From NCBI RefSeq assembly GCF_015679265.1, contig NZ_CP064942.1, positions 2,708,001-2,772,000 on the forward strand: 64,000 nt of DNA, in the 5' to 3' direction. The position numbers and the translations under genes were made by a program. Every line of letters starts with the position of its first letter. Position 1 is the first letter of the stretch. The stretch comes from Pontivivens ytuae (GTDB lineage Bacteria > Pseudomonadota > Alphaproteobacteria > Rhodobacterales > Rhodobacteraceae). Below the pieces are notes generated by a model. That model ran no database searches, was not told the origin of the DNA, and was given only the letters and a program-made list of their open reading frames with translations. Shown in pieces: positions 48,572 through 57,215 of the stretch.

Positions 48572-50275
48572 ATGCGCCTGCGTCATGCCCTCGCCCTAAG
48601 TACAGCCCTGTTCCTTGCCGTCGGAGGGGGCGAGGCCCGGACGCTTTCGGGCGCTTATCTCGCTGCCACGCAGGCCGAACTGCGCTCCGACCACGTGGAA
48701 AGCGCGCTCTACTACACCCGCGCCCTGGCCTACGATCCGGAGAACTCGGTGCTGCTGCAGCGCGCCATGCAGGCCCATGTGGCCAAGGGCGACGTGGCTG
48801 TGGCCGCGACCATCGCGGAGCGGCTGCTCAACCTCAACGGTGAGAACCAGTTCGCGACACTGGTCGCGATGACCCAGGACATCAAGGAGAACAACCCGGC
48901 CCAAGCGCTCGCCCGGCTCGACCAGGGGGAGCAGGGGATGACGCCGCTGCTCGCCGACCTGCTGCGGGGCTGGGTGCTCCTGACTATGGGCGATTCGGAG
49001 GAGGCGCTGGCCGTCTTCGAGGCGATCTCGGGCAACGATACCTACGCGATGTTCGGAGCTTACCATGTGGGCCTCGCGCTCGGCGCGCAGGGTCGGCTTG
49101 AGGAAGCGTCCGCCCGGATGGAGGAGACCGGCGCCGGTCCCGTTCGCCTCAACCGCCGCTCGACCCTTGCGCGTATCCAGCTTCTGGCCGCGACCGGCGA
49201 GCGGGAGGCAGCGTCGAGCCTTGTGGACGAGGTGCTCGCCACCGGCTTCGGCGATGCGGAGTTCGAGGCGCTGGGCGCCCGGCTCGCGGCGGGGGAGGAG
49301 ATCACCTTCGACGTCGTGCGCACGGCGGAGCAAGGCGTGTCGGAGGTCTTCTTCGACCTCGCCTCCGTGCTTGGCAACGAAGGGCAGGATGTGGCGCTGA
49401 TCTACGGCCGCCTCGCCACCCATCTGGAGCCGCAATTCGTCGAGGCGCTGCTGACCGTCGCGGGCATCCTGCGAAACCAGGGCCAGCACGAGCTTGCTAC
49501 CGAGGCCTACGATGCTGTTCCCGCCACCGCGCCGCAATTCATCGAGGCGGAGCTGGGTCGGGCTGAGGCCCTGGAAGATGCCGAGCGGATCGATGAGGCG
49601 ATCGGCGTGCTGACCAGCCTGACCCGCGCCTATCCGGATCGCCTGCGCCCGCACTACCTGCTGGGCGAGGCCCTGCGCCAGGCGGAGCGCCCGAACGAGG
49701 CGGTGCGCGTGCTCGACCGCGCCGTGACGCTGGTCGGTGAGCCTGAGGAGCAGCACTGGCTCGTCTTCTATCAGCGCGCCATCGCGCATCATCAGGCCGA
49801 CAACTGGCCCGCTGCGGAGGCCGATTTCCGGCAAGCACTGGAGCTGGAGCCGGAAAACCCGCTGGTGCTCAACTATCTCGGCTATTCGCTTGTCGAGGAA
49901 CGCCGTAACCTCGAAGAGGCGCTCGACATGATCGAGCGGGCGGTCGCGCAGCGGCCTTACGATGGCTACATCACCGACTCTCTGGGCTGGGTCTACTACC
50001 GCCTCGGCCGGTTCGAGGAGGCGGTGGAGCCGATGGAGCGGGCGGTGGAACTCGCCCCCGTCGACCCGATCATCAACGACCATCTCGGCGATGTGTACTG
50101 GATGGTCGACCGCAAGCGCGAGGCGGAGTTCCAGTGGAAGCGCGCCCTTTCCTTCGACCCGGAGCCCGAGGATCGGGCCCGCATCCTGCGCAAGCTCGAT
50201 GTCGGTCTCGACGTGGTGCTGCAGGAGGAAGAGGCGAACGGCGTGGGCGACGCCCCGCTCGAGGTTGCCGAGTAA
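48572..50275 (+). CDS. TPR-repeat protein with signal peptide
   Basis: A 567-residue exported protein. A signal peptide is visible (MRLRHALALSTALFLAVGGGEA, cleavage near residue 22). The rest consists of many 34-residue helical TPR units; the clearest are the last ones, for example NPLVLNYLGYSLVEERRNLEEALDMIERAV and DGYITDSLGWVYYRLGRFEEAVEPMERAVEL. Similar long TPR proteins sit beside ispE in Rhodobacterales. It probably scaffolds an envelope complex. A TTG four codons upstream is possible, but TGGAG spacing favours this ATG. Confidence 0.88.
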   Translation: MRLRHALALSTALFLAVGGGEARTLSGAYLAATQAELRSDHVESALYYTRALAYDPENSVLLQRAMQAHVAKGDVAVAATIAERLLNLNGENQFATLVAMTQDIKENNPAQALARLDQGEQGMTPLLADLLRGWVLLTMGDSEEALAVFEAISGNDTYAMFGAYHVGLALGAQGRLEEASARMEETGAGPVRLNRRSTLARIQLLAATGEREAASSLVDEVLATGFGDAEFEALGARLAAGEEITFDVVRTAEQGVSEVFFDLASVLGNEGQDVALIYGRLATHLEPQFVEALLTVAGILRNQGQHELATEAYDAVPATAPQFIEAELGRAEALEDAERIDEAIGVLTSLTRAYPDRLRPHYLLGEALRQAERPNEAVRVLDRAVTLVGEPEEQHWLVFYQRAIAHHQADNWPAAEADFRQALELEPENPLVLNYLGYSLVEERRNLEEALDMIERAVAQRPYDGYITDSLGWVYYRLGRFEEAVEPMERAVELAPVDPIINDHLGDVYWMVDRKREAEFQWKRALSFDPEPEDRARILRKLDVGLDVVLQEEEANGVGDAPLEVAE

Positions 50276-50278
50276 CCC

Positions 50279-51124
50279 GTGACGGCTGCGCCGTTGCGGG
50301 AACTGGCCCGCGCCAAGATCAACCTGACGCTCCACGTGACCGGGCGGCGGCCCGATGGTTTGCACGTGCTCGACAGCCTCGTGGTGTTTGCCGAATGCGG
50401 TGACGTGCTGGAGGCGGAGCCCGCCTCGACCCTGTCTCTGACGCTGGACGGGCCGTTCGGCTCGGCGTTGGATGCAGGCGGCGACAACCTCGTGCTGCGC
50501 GCGGCCGAGCGGATGGGTGGGCCGGGGGCGGCGCTGCGGCTGTGGAAGAACCTGCCGGTCGCCTCCGGCATCGGCGGCGGCTCGGCGGATGCGGCGGCGG
50601 CTGTGCGGCTGCTAGCGCGGATGAATGGCGGCGCACTGCCAGAAGCGGCGACGCTTACTGCGCTCGGCGCCGATGTGCCCGTGTGCCTGTCCGCGGCGCC
50701 CCAAAGGATGCGGGGGATCGGTGAGGAGCTGAGTGTGGCGCCGGCTTTGCCTCCGGCTTGGCTGGTGCTGGTCAATCCCGGCGTGCCGGTCGCGACGGCG
50801 CGGGTCTTCGCCCGGCTGGAGCGCTTCGGGCGGCCGATAGACCTGCCTGAGCGGTTTACCGATTTCCATAACTTCGCGGGCTGGCTGCGAGAGCAGCGCA
50901 ACGATCTGGAGGCCCCGGCGCGGGCGGTTGCGCCGGTGCTCGATCAGGTCTTGCCAGAACTGGCAGCGCTACCCGGTGCCGCGCTGGCCCGGATGTCGGG
51001 CTCTGGTGCGACCTGCTTTGCGCTGTTTGGCAGTGACGCCGAGGCGCTGGCGGCGGCGGAGACGTTGCGCCGCGCGCATCCGGGCTGGTGGGTCATGCCG
51101 ACGGCGATCGCGGCGTCCGGTTGA
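50279..51124 (+). CDS. ispE: 4-diphosphocytidyl-2-C-methyl-D-erythritol kinase
   Basis: A 281-residue GHMP kinase of the non-mevalonate isoprenoid pathway. ARAKINLTLHVTGRRPDGLHVLDSLVVF (residues 10-37) is the substrate end with catalytic Lys and Asp regions, LPVASGIGGGSADAAAAVRLL (about residue 91) the phosphate loop, and MSGSGATCFALFG (about residue 239) motif 3. The GTG start fits the family length. A polyprenyl synthase gene converges downstream. Confidence 0.94.
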   Translation: MTAAPLRELARAKINLTLHVTGRRPDGLHVLDSLVVFAECGDVLEAEPASTLSLTLDGPFGSALDAGGDNLVLRAAERMGGPGAALRLWKNLPVASGIGGGSADAAAAVRLLARMNGGALPEAATLTALGADVPVCLSAAPQRMRGIGEELSVAPALPPAWLVLVNPGVPVATARVFARLERFGRPIDLPERFTDFHNFAGWLREQRNDLEAPARAVAPVLDQVLPELAALPGAALARMSGSGATCFALFGSDAEALAAAETLRRAHPGWWVMPTAIAASG

Positions 51125-51134
51125 GGGCGCGTTT

Positions 51135-51168
51135 GCCTCCGGCGGGGATATTTCGGGACAGATGAAGG
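51135..51168 (+). repeat. GATATTT/GAAGG intergenic element, copy G
   Basis: Best copy: GCCTCCGGCGGGGATATTTC followed by GGGACAGATGAAGG, 10 bp after the ispE stop, in sense orientation. Confidence 0.7.
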
Positions 51169-51178
51169 CGCGGGCGCG

Positions 51179-52156
51179 TCAGAGCAGGCGGACCACCACA
51201 TGGTCGGCGAGGGCGCGCAGCGTGTCGCGCATCTCGCCCTCCGGGAACAGGTCGAGCGCGTCCTTCGCCCGCGCGGACCAGTCTAGCGCTGTCTTGCGCG
51301 TCGTTTCGATCGCGTCATGGCGGGTCATGAGGTCGAGCGCCTGCTCGAGGTCGCCGTCCTGGTACCTGCCGCGCGCGATGACGCGGTCCCAGAAGGCGCG
51401 TTCCTCGGAATCGGCGCCCGCGACGGCGCGGATCACAGGCAGGGTCAGCTTGCCCTCGCGCAGGTCGTCGCCCGTGTTCTTGCCGATGTCGTCGCCGGTC
51501 AGGTCCAGCAGGTCGTCGGCGATCTGGAAGGCGATGCCGAGCGCGTCGCCATAGGTGCGCAGGGCGTCGACCTTCGCCTCCGAGGTGCCCGCGATCACGC
51601 CGCCGACTTCGGAGGCTGCGGCGAAGAGGGCCGCGGTCTTGCCGCGGATCACCTTGAGATACGTCTCCTCATCCGTAGCGAGATTGCGCGCGACCGAGAG
51701 CTGGAGCACCTCGCCCTCCGCAATCACGGCCGCGGCGTTCGAGAGGATGTCGAGGACGCGCAAGGAGCCAGTCTCGACCATCAGCTGGAAGGACCGGGCG
51801 AAGAGGTAGTCGCCGACCAGCACGCTCGACGGGTTGTCCCAGAGCAGGTTCGCCGTGGGCCGCCCGCGGCGCTGCTCGCTCTCATCCACCACATCGTCGT
51901 GGAGCAGGGTCGCGGTGTGGATGAACTCCACCGTCGCGGCCAGCCGCACGTCATGATCGCCCGCATAGTCGCAGAGATCGGCGGCGGCGAGCACCATCAG
52001 CGGGCGCACCCGCTTGCCGCCCGCGCCGATCAGGTGGGCCGTGACCTCCGGAATGCGGGGGGCGTTCTCGCTCGCCATGCGGGTGGCGATCAGTGCGTTG
52101 ACGGCCTCCATCTTCGGAGCGAGCAGGGACTGGAGCGCGGTGATGGGGGTGGTCAC
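51179..52156 (-). CDS. Polyprenyl diphosphate synthase
   Basis: A 325-residue all-trans prenyltransferase. The first Asp-rich motif reads LLHDDVVDES (about residue 82) and the second FQIADDLLDLTGDD (about residue 210); GGKRVRPLMVLAAAD precedes. The size and the alphaproteobacterial context suggest the octaprenyl/decaprenyl synthase for the ubiquinone tail. GTG start at VTTPITALQ. Confidence 0.93.
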   Translation of the reverse strand: MTTPITALQSLLAPKMEAVNALIATRMASENAPRIPEVTAHLIGAGGKRVRPLMVLAAADLCDYAGDHDVRLAATVEFIHTATLLHDDVVDESEQRRGRPTANLLWDNPSSVLVGDYLFARSFQLMVETGSLRVLDILSNAAAVIAEGEVLQLSVARNLATDEETYLKVIRGKTAALFAAASEVGGVIAGTSEAKVDALRTYGDALGIAFQIADDLLDLTGDDIGKNTGDDLREGKLTLPVIRAVAGADSEERAFWDRVIARGRYQDGDLEQALDLMTRHDAIETTRKTALDWSARAKDALDLFPEGEMRDTLRALADHVVVRLL

Positions 52157-52225
52157 ATCGATATCCTGGCAGGCCCCGCCGGCGCGGGTGTGGACGGGTG
52201 GGGGGACCCGGGATAGACCGATGGC

Positions 52226-52444
52226 ATGGAAGAGATCCTGCGCACCAACGACCCCGTGACACTGAGCTTCGCCCAGGCGCTGCTGAGCGCCGAAGAGATA
52301 GACTCCTTCGTGCTGGACGTCCACATGAGCGTGCTCGAGGGCTCTATCGGCATATTGCCGCGCCGGATGATGGTGGCGCGGGAAAAAGCGTTCCAGGCCC
52401 GTGCGATCCTCACCGATAACGGGATCGAGCCGAGCCGGCGGTGA
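52226..52444 (+). CDS. DUF2007 domain protein
   Basis: A 72-residue protein matching the DUF2007 (putative signal transducing protein) pattern: ILRTNDPVTLSFAQALLSAEEIDSFVLDVHMSVLEGSIGILPRRMMV. Function unknown. It is co-translated with the methyltransferase by a 4-bp overlap, and divergent from the prenyl synthase. Confidence 0.82.
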   Translation: MEEILRTNDPVTLSFAQALLSAEEIDSFVLDVHMSVLEGSIGILPRRMMVAREKAFQARAILTDNGIEPSRR

Positions 52445-53205
52445 GCGGGTTTTCCGAGCATGAACTTACGCGCGACGCCTTTCTGGGCGGGCGGGTGATG
52501 CTGCACCAGCCGCGGCGGGGCTACCGCGCGGCGACGGATCCGGTGTGGCTGGCGGCGGCGTGCCCGGCGCGAGATGGGGAGAGCGTGTTGGAGCTCGGCT
52601 GCGGGGCCGGAGCGGCGCTTTGCTGTCTGGGCTGGCGGACGGGGGCCGCGCTGACGGGGCTGGAGCTGCAGCCAGGCTATGCGGCGCTCGCGCGGCGGAA
52701 CCTGGCGGAGAACGGGCTGGACGGCGAGGTGGTGGAGGGCGACCTCGCCGAGATGCCCGCGGAGCTGCGGGGCCGGAGCTTCGATCACGTGATCGCGAAC
52801 CCGCCCTACTTCGCCACCGACAGCCTGCCCTCGCCAGATGCGGGCCGGGACACGGCCAACCGCGAGGCGACGCCGCTCGCCACGTGGATCGACGCGGCTC
52901 TGCGCCGGTTGAAGCCGCGCGGCACGCTCACCCTGATCCACCGGGCGGAGCGGCTGGCGGGCATCATCGCGCCGTTGGAGGGGCGCGCGGGCGGTATCCT
53001 CGTGCTGCCGCTGGCGCCCCGGACGGGCCGCGATGCGGGGCGGGTGATCGTGCAAGCGACCAAGGGTGGGCGGGCGCCGCTGCGCCTTCTGGCACCGCTC
53101 ATCGTGCATGAGGGCGAGCGCCATATAGCGGACGCGCCGGACTTCACAGCGGTGGCGGAACGGATACTGACTGAGGGGGCAAGCCTGAGTCTGGGCGAAG
53201 CTTAA
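52441..53205 (+). CDS. tRNA1(Val) (adenine-N6)-type methyltransferase
   Basis: A 254-residue class I methyltransferase. The SAM motif VLELGCGAGAALCCLGWR (residues about 49-66), then ANPPYFATDS (about residue 119) with the NPPY motif for adenine N6-methylation. This fits the TrmN6/YfiC family of tRNA or rRNA modifiers. GTG start within the DUF2007 stop. Confidence 0.87.
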   Translation: MSGFSEHELTRDAFLGGRVMLHQPRRGYRAATDPVWLAAACPARDGESVLELGCGAGAALCCLGWRTGAALTGLELQPGYAALARRNLAENGLDGEVVEGDLAEMPAELRGRSFDHVIANPPYFATDSLPSPDAGRDTANREATPLATWIDAALRRLKPRGTLTLIHRAERLAGIIAPLEGRAGGILVLPLAPRTGRDAGRVIVQATKGGRAPLRLLAPLIVHEGERHIADAPDFTAVAERILTEGASLSLGEA

Positions 53206-53240
53206 GTCGAATCGTCCGCAAAATCAGCCCTGACAATTCA

Positions 53241-53284
53241 CCTCCTCTCGCCCCAGATTAGAAGGGTTGAGAGAGAAGAGGAGG
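53241..53284 (+). promoter_or_regulatory. Leader pairing that can mask the DUF465 ribosome site
   Basis: CCTCCTCT (53241-53248) is the exact complement of AGAGGAGG (53277-53284), the SD of the next gene. If both lie in the transcript, the stem would limit translation. Confidence 0.4.
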
Positions 53285-53293
53285 ACGACCCGC

Positions 53294-53464
53294 ATGAGTC
53301 TGAACGCGCACGTGACCGAGCTTCGCAAAAAGCACGAGACACTGTCCAAATCGATCGAGACCGCGCAGCGAAATCCGGGGACCGATTCCCTGCGCCTGAG
53401 CGAGTTGAAGCGGCAGAAGCTGCGCTTGAAGGAAGAGATCACGCGCTTGAGCGGCCGGGCCTGA
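53294..53464 (+). CDS. DUF465 (YdcH-like) protein
   Basis: A 56-residue helical protein of the DUF465 type: HVTELRKKHETLSKSIETAQRNPGTDSLRLSELKRQKLRLKEEITRL. Probably a two-helix coiled coil. The stop overlaps the converging transporter by 26 bp. Confidence 0.86.
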   Translation: MSLNAHVTELRKKHETLSKSIETAQRNPGTDSLRLSELKRQKLRLKEEITRLSGRA

Positions 53465-54314
53465 CGCCCCTCCCGGCGCGGGCGGCGATCACCGCCCCGC
53501 CGGTCACGAGGAGCGCGCTGACCGCGAGCGTCACAGTCGCGGGGGCCGCACCCGTCACCACCAGCAACAGGGTCGAGAGCAGGGGCGCCGCGTAGGAGGC
53601 GGTGCCGAGCAACTGGATATCCCCCTTCTTCACCCCGATGTCCCACAGGTAGAAGGCCGCGCCCACCGGGCCGAGGCCGAGCAGCAGGACACCCGCCCAG
53701 CCGCGCAGGCCGTTGGGCCAGACGGTTTCCTCCAGCGCCAGATGCGCTCCGGTCGAGAGCACCGCGGTGGCGAGGCAGAAGAGCGCGACGCTTTCGGTGG
53801 GCGCACTGCCCACAAGCCGCGACAGCACCGAGTAGCCCGACCAGAGCAGCGCGCAGAGGATCGCGGCGCCGTAGCCCACTGCGTGCTCGCCGGAGAAGCT
53901 GAGATCGGCCTGCGCCAGTAGCACCAGCGCCCCGGCGAAGGAGATGAGCGCGCCTACGACATGGCCGAGCCGCAACCGCTCCCCGGGCAGGAGGCCTGAG
54001 AAGAGCACGATCAGCAGTGGCCAGAGATAGGCGATCAGCCCGGCCTCCGCCGGCGGCGCATTCCTGAGCGCCGTGAAGTAGAAGAAGTGGTAGCCGAAAA
54101 GGCCTCCAATCCCGATCGCCCAGACCGGCCAGCCGAGCCCCTTGAGCACCCCGAAGCCGCGGCCGGCGAGCGTCCAGGCCACGCCGATCAGTCCTCCGAT
54201 GGCGAAGCAGATCGCGGTGAGCTGGAAAGGCGGCACGGGCTCCGCCATCACGGTGAACAGCGCCAGCGTCGCCCACAGCGCGACCGCGCCGCTGCCGATC
54301 AGCGTCGCCTTCAC
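53439..54314 (-). CDS. EamA/DMT superfamily transporter
   Basis: A 291-residue drug/metabolite transporter with ten predicted helices in two EamA repeats. FYFTALRNAPPAEAGLIAYLWPLLIVLFSGLL (about residue 75) marks repeat 1, and GGAVIAARAG the C-terminus. Probably an exporter of amino acids or metabolites; substrate unknown. GTG start overlaps the stop of the GATase gene by four bases. Confidence 0.88.
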   Translation of the reverse strand: MKATLIGSGAVALWATLALFTVMAEPVPPFQLTAICFAIGGLIGVAWTLAGRGFGVLKGLGWPVWAIGIGGLFGYHFFYFTALRNAPPAEAGLIAYLWPLLIVLFSGLLPGERLRLGHVVGALISFAGALVLLAQADLSFSGEHAVGYGAAILCALLWSGYSVLSRLVGSAPTESVALFCLATAVLSTGAHLALEETVWPNGLRGWAGVLLLGLGPVGAAFYLWDIGVKKGDIQLLGTASYAAPLLSTLLLVVTGAAPATVTLAVSALLVTGGAVIAARAGRGVRPGRSSA

Positions 54315-55036
54315 GTCGCCGCGTCGCGGAAGAAGCGGGCGATCCAGCGGCCCCACTCGGCGTTGTGCACGGGCTGCGCGAGGCTCGCGAGCCCGATCTC
54401 CCCGGTCTCGGTCGGGATCGTGTCGCCGATGCGCTTGTGGATGATGTCGCCCACGAACTCGGCAGTGAACTCGGGATGCGGCTGGACGCTGATCGCCGCA
54501 GGCCGCTCGATATCACCGTAGACGAGGGCGGCGTAGTCGCAGAAGGCCGAGCTCGCCAGCACCGTCGCGTTCTCCGGCCGCTCGACGACCTGGTCCTGGT
54601 GCACCGCGCGGGCGGCGAACATCTCGCCCAGCCCCTCCATCCAGGAGGGCTGCGCCTGCACCTCGTAGGCATGGACGCCGACGCCCCAGCCGCGGTCGGA
54701 TTTGACGACCTTGCCACCCATGGCCTCGGCCAGGATCTGGTGGCCGAAGCAGATGCCCGCCACCGGCACGCGCGCCGCGATGCAGTCGCGCAGGAAGCTC
54801 TTCAGCGGCTCGATCCACGGCAGATTGTCATAAACCCCGTGGCGCGAGCCGGTGACGAGCCAGCCGTCGCATTGCCCTGGGCTCTCCGGCATCTCGCCCG
54901 CGACGACGCGGATGGTCTCGAAGCGGAGGCCGGGGTCGGCCGCGCCCAGCAGAGCCTCGAACATCGGGGGATACTGCCCGTGATCCTCGCCGAGCTTGCC
55001 CGCGACCTCGCCCGTTTCCAGAATGCCGATCTTCAT
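54311..55036 (-). CDS. Class I glutamine amidotransferase-like protein
   Basis: A 241-residue GATase1 domain. DGWLVTGSRHGVYDNLPWI (about residue 57), nucleophile Cys in PVAGICFGHQILAEAMGG (about residue 95), and the His-Glu pair in VQPHPEFTAEFV near residue 185. Could be a GMP synthase-like or gamma-glutamyl-hydrolase-like enzyme. It is co-transcribed with the transporter. Substrate not known. Confidence 0.87.
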   Translation of the reverse strand: MKIGILETGEVAGKLGEDHGQYPPMFEALLGAADPGLRFETIRVVAGEMPESPGQCDGWLVTGSRHGVYDNLPWIEPLKSFLRDCIAARVPVAGICFGHQILAEAMGGKVVKSDRGWGVGVHAYEVQAQPSWMEGLGEMFAARAVHQDQVVERPENATVLASSAFCDYAALVYGDIERPAAISVQPHPEFTAEFVGDIIHKRIGDTIPTETGEIGLASLAQPVHNAEWGRWIARFFRDAAT

Positions 55037-55089
55037 GGCGCACCTCCGTCGGCGCGAAGGTAGGCAGGCGCGCGGCAAAGGGAAAGGGG

Positions 55090-56019
55090 TCAGAAGCGGA
55101 CGATCTCGCGCGTGTCGGCGAGGGCGGCGGTCGGCTTGATCTCCTCCTCCAGCCAGGCGCGGAAGCGGGCGATGATCGGCCGCTCCTCCGCCCCCTCCTG
55201 ACAGATGAAGCGGTAATGCGCCTCCGTCGCGAGCGACAGCCTGAAGGGGGCCACCAGCCGCCCCGACATCAGGTAGCGATCGCAGAGCGAGGCTCGGCCC
55301 AGCACCACGCCCGAACCCTCCAGCGCCATGTCCACTGCGTGATCCGCCTGGCTGAAGCTCGGGCCATGGAGGTTGCTGGCGGTGACACCCGCGGTCTCCA
55401 GCCAAAGCGCCCAGCCGGGCCAGGGGTTGAGGAAGTTCAGGCTGTCGTCGTGGATCAGCGTCTCGTTCAGAAGATCCTCCGGCCGCCGCACCCGCTCCGC
55501 GATCTCCGGCACCATGATCGGGGAGACCCATTCGTCGAGCAGGGGTGTCGAGAACAGTCCCTCGTCCTGCCCGCGCCCGAAGCGGATCGCGACGTCGATC
55601 TCGTCCCGCGGCAGGTCCATGATCCGCAACGAGGCCGAGACGCGCAGGTCGATATCCGGGTTCGCCTGGGCAAAGGAGAACATGCGGGGCGCCAGCCACT
55701 TCGCCGTGAAGCCCGGCCCGGCGGTGATCGTCAGTGTCGTGTCATCGACGATCCGTCGCGTCGCGCGCCAGGCCAGCCTGAGCTGATCGAAGCCCTCGCT
55801 CGCGCCCGGTAGTAGTGCGCGCCCCGCCTCCGTCAGCTCCACGGCGCGGTTGAGACGGCGGAAGAGCGGCGCGCCCAGATGCTCCTCCAGGCTCTTGATC
55901 TGATAGCTGAGGGCCGCAGGCGTGACTGCGAGCTCATCGGCCGCATCGCGGAACGACATGTGGCGGGCGGCGGCCTCGAAGGCGCGCAGGGCGGTGAGCG
56001 GTGGCAGGCGATCCGGCAT
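55090..56019 (-). CDS. LysR family regulator (GcvA-like)
   Basis: A 309-residue LysR-type regulator. The N-terminal wHTH (PPLTALRAFEAAARHMSFRDAADELAVTPAALSYQIKSLEEHLGAPLFRRLNRAVELTEAG, about residues 6-65) is typical of the GcvA subgroup. The effector domain follows. It is divergent from a 46-residue ORF, its candidate target, and downstream of it the GATase gene runs in the same direction. Confidence 0.92.
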   Translation of the reverse strand: MPDRLPPLTALRAFEAAARHMSFRDAADELAVTPAALSYQIKSLEEHLGAPLFRRLNRAVELTEAGRALLPGASEGFDQLRLAWRATRRIVDDTTLTITAGPGFTAKWLAPRMFSFAQANPDIDLRVSASLRIMDLPRDEIDVAIRFGRGQDEGLFSTPLLDEWVSPIMVPEIAERVRRPEDLLNETLIHDDSLNFLNPWPGWALWLETAGVTASNLHGPSFSQADHAVDMALEGSGVVLGRASLCDRYLMSGRLVAPFRLSLATEAHYRFICQEGAEERPIIARFRAWLEEEIKPTAALADTREIVRF

Positions 56020-56142
56020 GGCTCAGTTAAATATAGCTTATCCGACCCGGAAGAAAGACTCGTTTGTCGGAGAGGCGATCCGTCAGCATATTCAGTCTCA
56101 AGACAGCGCGGCGCCCCGCCGCCCCGGATCAGGAGAGTTAAG

Positions 56143-56283
56143 ATGTTCGACAGTCTCGACAGCCGCTACCTCGACGAAACCGCAAAGCCCATGAGCCTGC
56201 ACGAAGCTCTGGAGCGCGCGCATCGCGAGCGCTCCCGCACGGCCCACGGCTTCATCACGGCCCTGCGCCGGGCCCTTTTCTGA
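56143..56283 (+). CDS. 46-residue protein, unknown
   Basis: A small charged protein starting MFDSLDSRYLDETAKPMSLHEALERAHRERS, with a helical C-terminus. GGAGAG lies 5 nt before the ATG, good support. It is divergent from LysR by 123 bp and followed by two hairpins. No family recognised. Confidence 0.55.
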   Translation: MFDSLDSRYLDETAKPMSLHEALERAHRERSRTAHGFITALRRALF

Positions 56284-56295
56284 GCTCCGCTCCGC

Positions 56296-56371
56296 CGGTC
56301 CGGCCCGACGGCAGCCGCCGCAGGCCGGACCGCAGGGCAGCAGGCGGCCCGGTGCACGATGCGCCGGGCCG
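56296..56371. terminator. Two terminator-like hairpins
   Basis: CGGTCCGGCC/GGCCGGACCG (56296-56305 and 56323-56332) and CGGCCCGG/CCGGGCCG (56345-56352 and 56364-56371) sit between the 46-residue gene and the converging SRPBCC gene. No long T tract. Confidence 0.5.
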
Positions 56372-56373
56372 TT

Positions 56374-56823
56374 CTACGTCGCGAAGGCGCGGAACCCATC
56401 GGCGGCCAGCGCCCGCCAGCGACGCTGGCGATGGGCGTAGAAGACGCGGGCGAAGAACCAGATGAACGGCGTCAGCAGGCCCGCCTCCACATCGACCCGG
56501 TCAGTGTAGCGTGTACCATTCCCCTCCGCCTCGACGAAGATCCAGTGATCCCACCGCCGCACCAGATCGCCCGCGCCGTTGTCGCGCAGGGTGAACTCGT
56601 CGGGAAAGCTGATGTCGATCCATTGCCGCCCCATCGGCAGAACGCCGACGAGCAGCATCCACGCCCGATAACGCCCGGGCGACCAGTGCTCCGGAAACGG
56701 GCCATCGATCGGCCGGAACACGACGAGTGGCGCCGCTATGTGCTCAAGCAGGGCCGACCTCTGCAACAGCCGCCAGACCTCGTCCGGCGGAGCGTCGATA
56801 TGGCAGGTCAGCTCGACACGCAT
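56374..56823 (-). CDS. SRPBCC domain protein
   Basis: A 149-residue START-like ligand-binding domain: MRVELTCHIDAPPDEVWRLLQ at the N-terminus, a conserved DHWIFVEAEGNGTRYTDRVDVEAG region (about residue 95) and a hydrophobic C-terminus LLTPFIWFFARVFYAHRQRRWRALA. Ligand unknown. ATG at MRVELTC preferred over an upstream start with an Arg-rich extension. Confidence 0.83.
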   Translation of the reverse strand: MRVELTCHIDAPPDEVWRLLQRSALLEHIAAPLVVFRPIDGPFPEHWSPGRYRAWMLLVGVLPMGRQWIDISFPDEFTLRDNGAGDLVRRWDHWIFVEAEGNGTRYTDRVDVEAGLLTPFIWFFARVFYAHRQRRWRALAADGFRAFAT

Positions 56824-56904
56824 CGGTCGTCTCCGGTGCTCCAATACCTCCGTTAAGTAGGCACGCCCGATGCGACGAGGAAGGCCCGACCGATATGCGG
56901 CCCT

Positions 56905-56936
56905 CCTTCATCTGTCTCGAAGTATCCCGGGGGTTC
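56905..56936 (-). repeat. GATATTT/GAAGG intergenic element, copy H
   Basis: Minus-strand CCCGGGATACTTCGAGACAG followed by ATGAAGG, about 58 bp downstream of the yidD stop, in sense with it. Confidence 0.6.
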
Positions 56937-56993
56937 AGGCCCGGACGGGCGGAGCCCAGGTCTCGGGGCAGCGCCCCGAGTGGGTACTGTCGG

Positions 56994-57215
56994 TCAGTCC
57001 GGGACGTTGTCGATGCCGAAGCCGCCCCATGGGTGACAGCGCCCGATGCGGCGCAGGGCGAGCCAACCGCCGCGCAAGGCGCCGTGCTTTTCCAGCGCCT
57101 GCAGAGCGTAGGCGGAGCATGTCGGTTGGTAGCGGCAGTTGTGCCCGACCCAGGGCGAGAAGACGGCGCGGTAGGCCCGGACGGGCAGGGCGAGGACGTG
57201 GGCGAGCGGCGTCAT
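56994..57215 (-). CDS. yidD: Membrane protein insertion efficiency factor YidD
   Basis: A 73-residue protein. LALPVRAYRAVFSPWVGHNCRYQPTCSAYALQALEKHGALRGGWLALRRIGRCHPWG with three cysteines is the YidD signature. It aids YidC-dependent membrane insertion. Its start overlaps the rnpA stop. The yidC gene that usually follows is not seen downstream here. Confidence 0.95.
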   Translation of the reverse strand: MTPLAHVLALPVRAYRAVFSPWVGHNCRYQPTCSAYALQALEKHGALRGGWLALRRIGRCHPWGGFGIDNVPD

